The notes below the pieces were generated by a model. That model searched no databases and was not told the DNA's origin. It saw only the letters and a list, made by a program, of their open reading frames with translations. Positions 62,640-64,000 of a stretch of DNA of 64,000 bases are shown piece after piece. Each line of letters starts with the position of its first letter. Positions within the stretch are counted from its first letter, which is position 1. The DNA is taken from assembly GCA_963969495.1 (NCBI GenBank), contig OZ018328.1, positions 5,549,319 to 5,613,318 on the forward strand. Reading direction: 5' to 3'. The DNA is from Ceratothoa steindachneri (taxonomy: Eukaryota; Arthropoda; Malacostraca; Isopoda; Cymothoidae). The translations under genes and the position numbers were made by a program.

Positions 62640-64000
62640 GGGAAATTTAATGGCTCAAAGTGAGGCAGGAATAGGAAGCAAACACAGATTTGTAGAAGGT
62701 AGGCAGGCTAATGGAAGTACTTTAGGATTAAATTACTTGAGTAGTGATAGTGGTCAGGAAAATACAAGAGTACAGGATCGGGGAAGGAGATGCAGATGAG
62801 ATTGGCCCTCAGGTGCTTCAGGGATAGGTGGGCTGAGTTGTCTTTACACAAATGCTCGTAGTCTTAGAAATAAGAGGGATGAATTATTTAGTTATATCAT
62901 TCATGAAGATATAGATATAATATGTATAGTTGAGTCATGGGTTAATGAAAATATATTTAATGATAATGTCAGTGAATTTGAACTATATAACTCTATAAAG
63001 CAAGGAGAAGGTGAATCATTATGGATAGATATTAAGGTTGGTAAAAATAGGAAAATACACTTGGGAGCTTTTTATAGACCACCAGGGCAGACTGATTGCA
63101 TCGATGAGTTAATGATTAGGGAAATAAGTAAAGGATGCAAAGAAGATACAGTTATTCTTGGTGACTTTAATTTAACTTCTGTAGACTGGGAAAATATGAT
63201 AGGAAGAGATAGAGCAAGTTGTAAGTTTATGGAGTGTTTTGAAGATAACTTTTTGACCCAATTTGTTAATAAGCCAACAAGGGGTGCCAATATATTAGAT
63301 CTAATTCTTTCAAATGATGATCACTTAGTTCAAGGATTGAGTGTAGGGGAATCATTGGGAAACAGTGGTCATCAGATATTTCGGTTTAATTTGCAAATAG
63401 TTAAGGGTAGAACAACGACAAACTCCACAAAAATTCCAATTTTTTATAGGGGAGATTACGATAAATTACGCAGCATGCTAAATCACATTAGGTGGGATAT
63501 AGAATTCCATGGAAAGAATACTTATGAGATGTGGGATATTTTTGAGACAATATTAAACATGGTTCAGGAACAGTGTATTCGGATCAATTCTATTTGGAAG
63601 AAATGTAGGAAACCATTATGGTAGAATCAAGAAATAGCTAATAAAGTTTCAGAGAAAAAAAGGGCATACCAGAGATTACAAAGTGAGAGTAGTTTAGATA
63701 ATTTAAACCATTATAGGTCAACCAGAAATGTACTAAATAAGATTATTAAGAAAGCCAAAAGGACAGCAGAAATTAATTTAGCTAAAAATAATAGTGAAGA
63801 TCCTAAAAAATTCTTGAGCTATTATAGAATCAAAAATAAATCTAACAGTGATCAAATACGGCCTATTAAATATGAAGGGGTTTTAAAAGAATCTGATGAG
63901 GAAATAGTAGAGGTCCTTGATGATCATTTTGCTTCAGTATTCACAGAAGAGAAACCAGTTAGATTAATTGATGATAATTCTAGGTCAAGGGAAGTAGTGA
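62640..64000 (+). pseudogene. CR1 ORF2, group A type, 5' part (runs off the window)
   Basis: From about 62821 it reads L-Y-T-N-A-R-S-L-R-N-K-R-D-E-L-F-S-Y, equal to the group A ORF2. It has lost about 30 codons of the endonuclease near 62990. It continues in frame at 63061-63624 with G-A-F-Y-R-P-P-G-Q-T-D, L-G-D-F-N-L-T-S-V-D-W-E, and N-S-G-H-Q-I-F where N-S-D-H is required. A Trp codon became TAG at 63622. Beyond it the frame is open to the window end into the linker before the RT. Inactive on several counts. Confidence 0.85.

Overview
The window is nuclear DNA of an invertebrate, most likely an arthropod and possibly a crustacean. The basis is spliceosomal exons with GT/AG boundaries, a p32/C1QBP protein of arthropod type, and a dense mix of non-LTR retrotransposons (CR1 with an esterase ORF1, L2-like, Jockey/I-type with RNase H) with Tc1/mariner, Merlin-like and hAT-like DNA elements. 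Nothing bacterial, viral or plasmid-like was seen. The species cannot be fixed from the sequence.

Only two pieces of host coding sequence are supported. (1) A five-exon p32/C1QBP gene lies on the minus strand (36197-46316). All exon phases join, and its third intron is 8.1 kb, filled with same-strand Jockey/I fragments and a dead mariner. (2) An unidentified acidic, Ser/Thr-rich 3'-terminal exon lies on the plus strand (6411-7109) behind a good splice acceptor.

Layout. 1-2.9 kb: two decayed CR1 copies, minus strand. 2.9-6 kb: Jockey/I ends with RNase H. 6.4-7.1 kb: orphan exon. 8.2-8.5 kb: 24-bp minisatellite. 8.6-9.4 kb: internally deleted LINE. 9.8-13.7 kb: I-like element with a second 24-bp minisatellite in ORF1. 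14.2-17.0 kb: Tc1 element split by two LINE insertions, each flanked by a 6-bp direct repeat. 17-20 kb: no genes seen. 20.3-27.7 kb: nearly full-length Jockey/I pseudo-element carrying a hAT-like MITE, with 1157 bp tandemly duplicated at about 3 visible differences. 28-29.5 kb: another Jockey/I copy with a tRNA-like SINE candidate. 30.2-31.0 kb: an array of short perfect hairpins. 31.3-33.1 kb: Jockey/I copy with an internal deletion. 34.6-34.9 kb: Ty3/Gypsy integrase scrap. 36.2-46.3 kb: p32 gene. 47.3-53.6 kb: three-level nest, with a Merlin-like transposon split by an L2-like LINE that is itself split by an intact CR1. 53-56 kb: Merlin-like elements and MITEs, some nested. 57.1-61.7 kb: CR1 with two frameshifts, minus strand. 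61.8-64 kb: mariner scrap and a mosaic CR1 running off the window end.

The genes do not form a pathway. The window records repeated insertion, internal deletion and template switching of mobile elements around a conserved mitochondrial-matrix-type gene. The one element that looks coding-competent is the CR1 at about 48.5-52.9 kb. No convincing new cellular system was found. The least explained signals are the hairpin array at 30.2-31.0 kb and the GC-hairpin Merlin-like repeat family at 46-56 kb.
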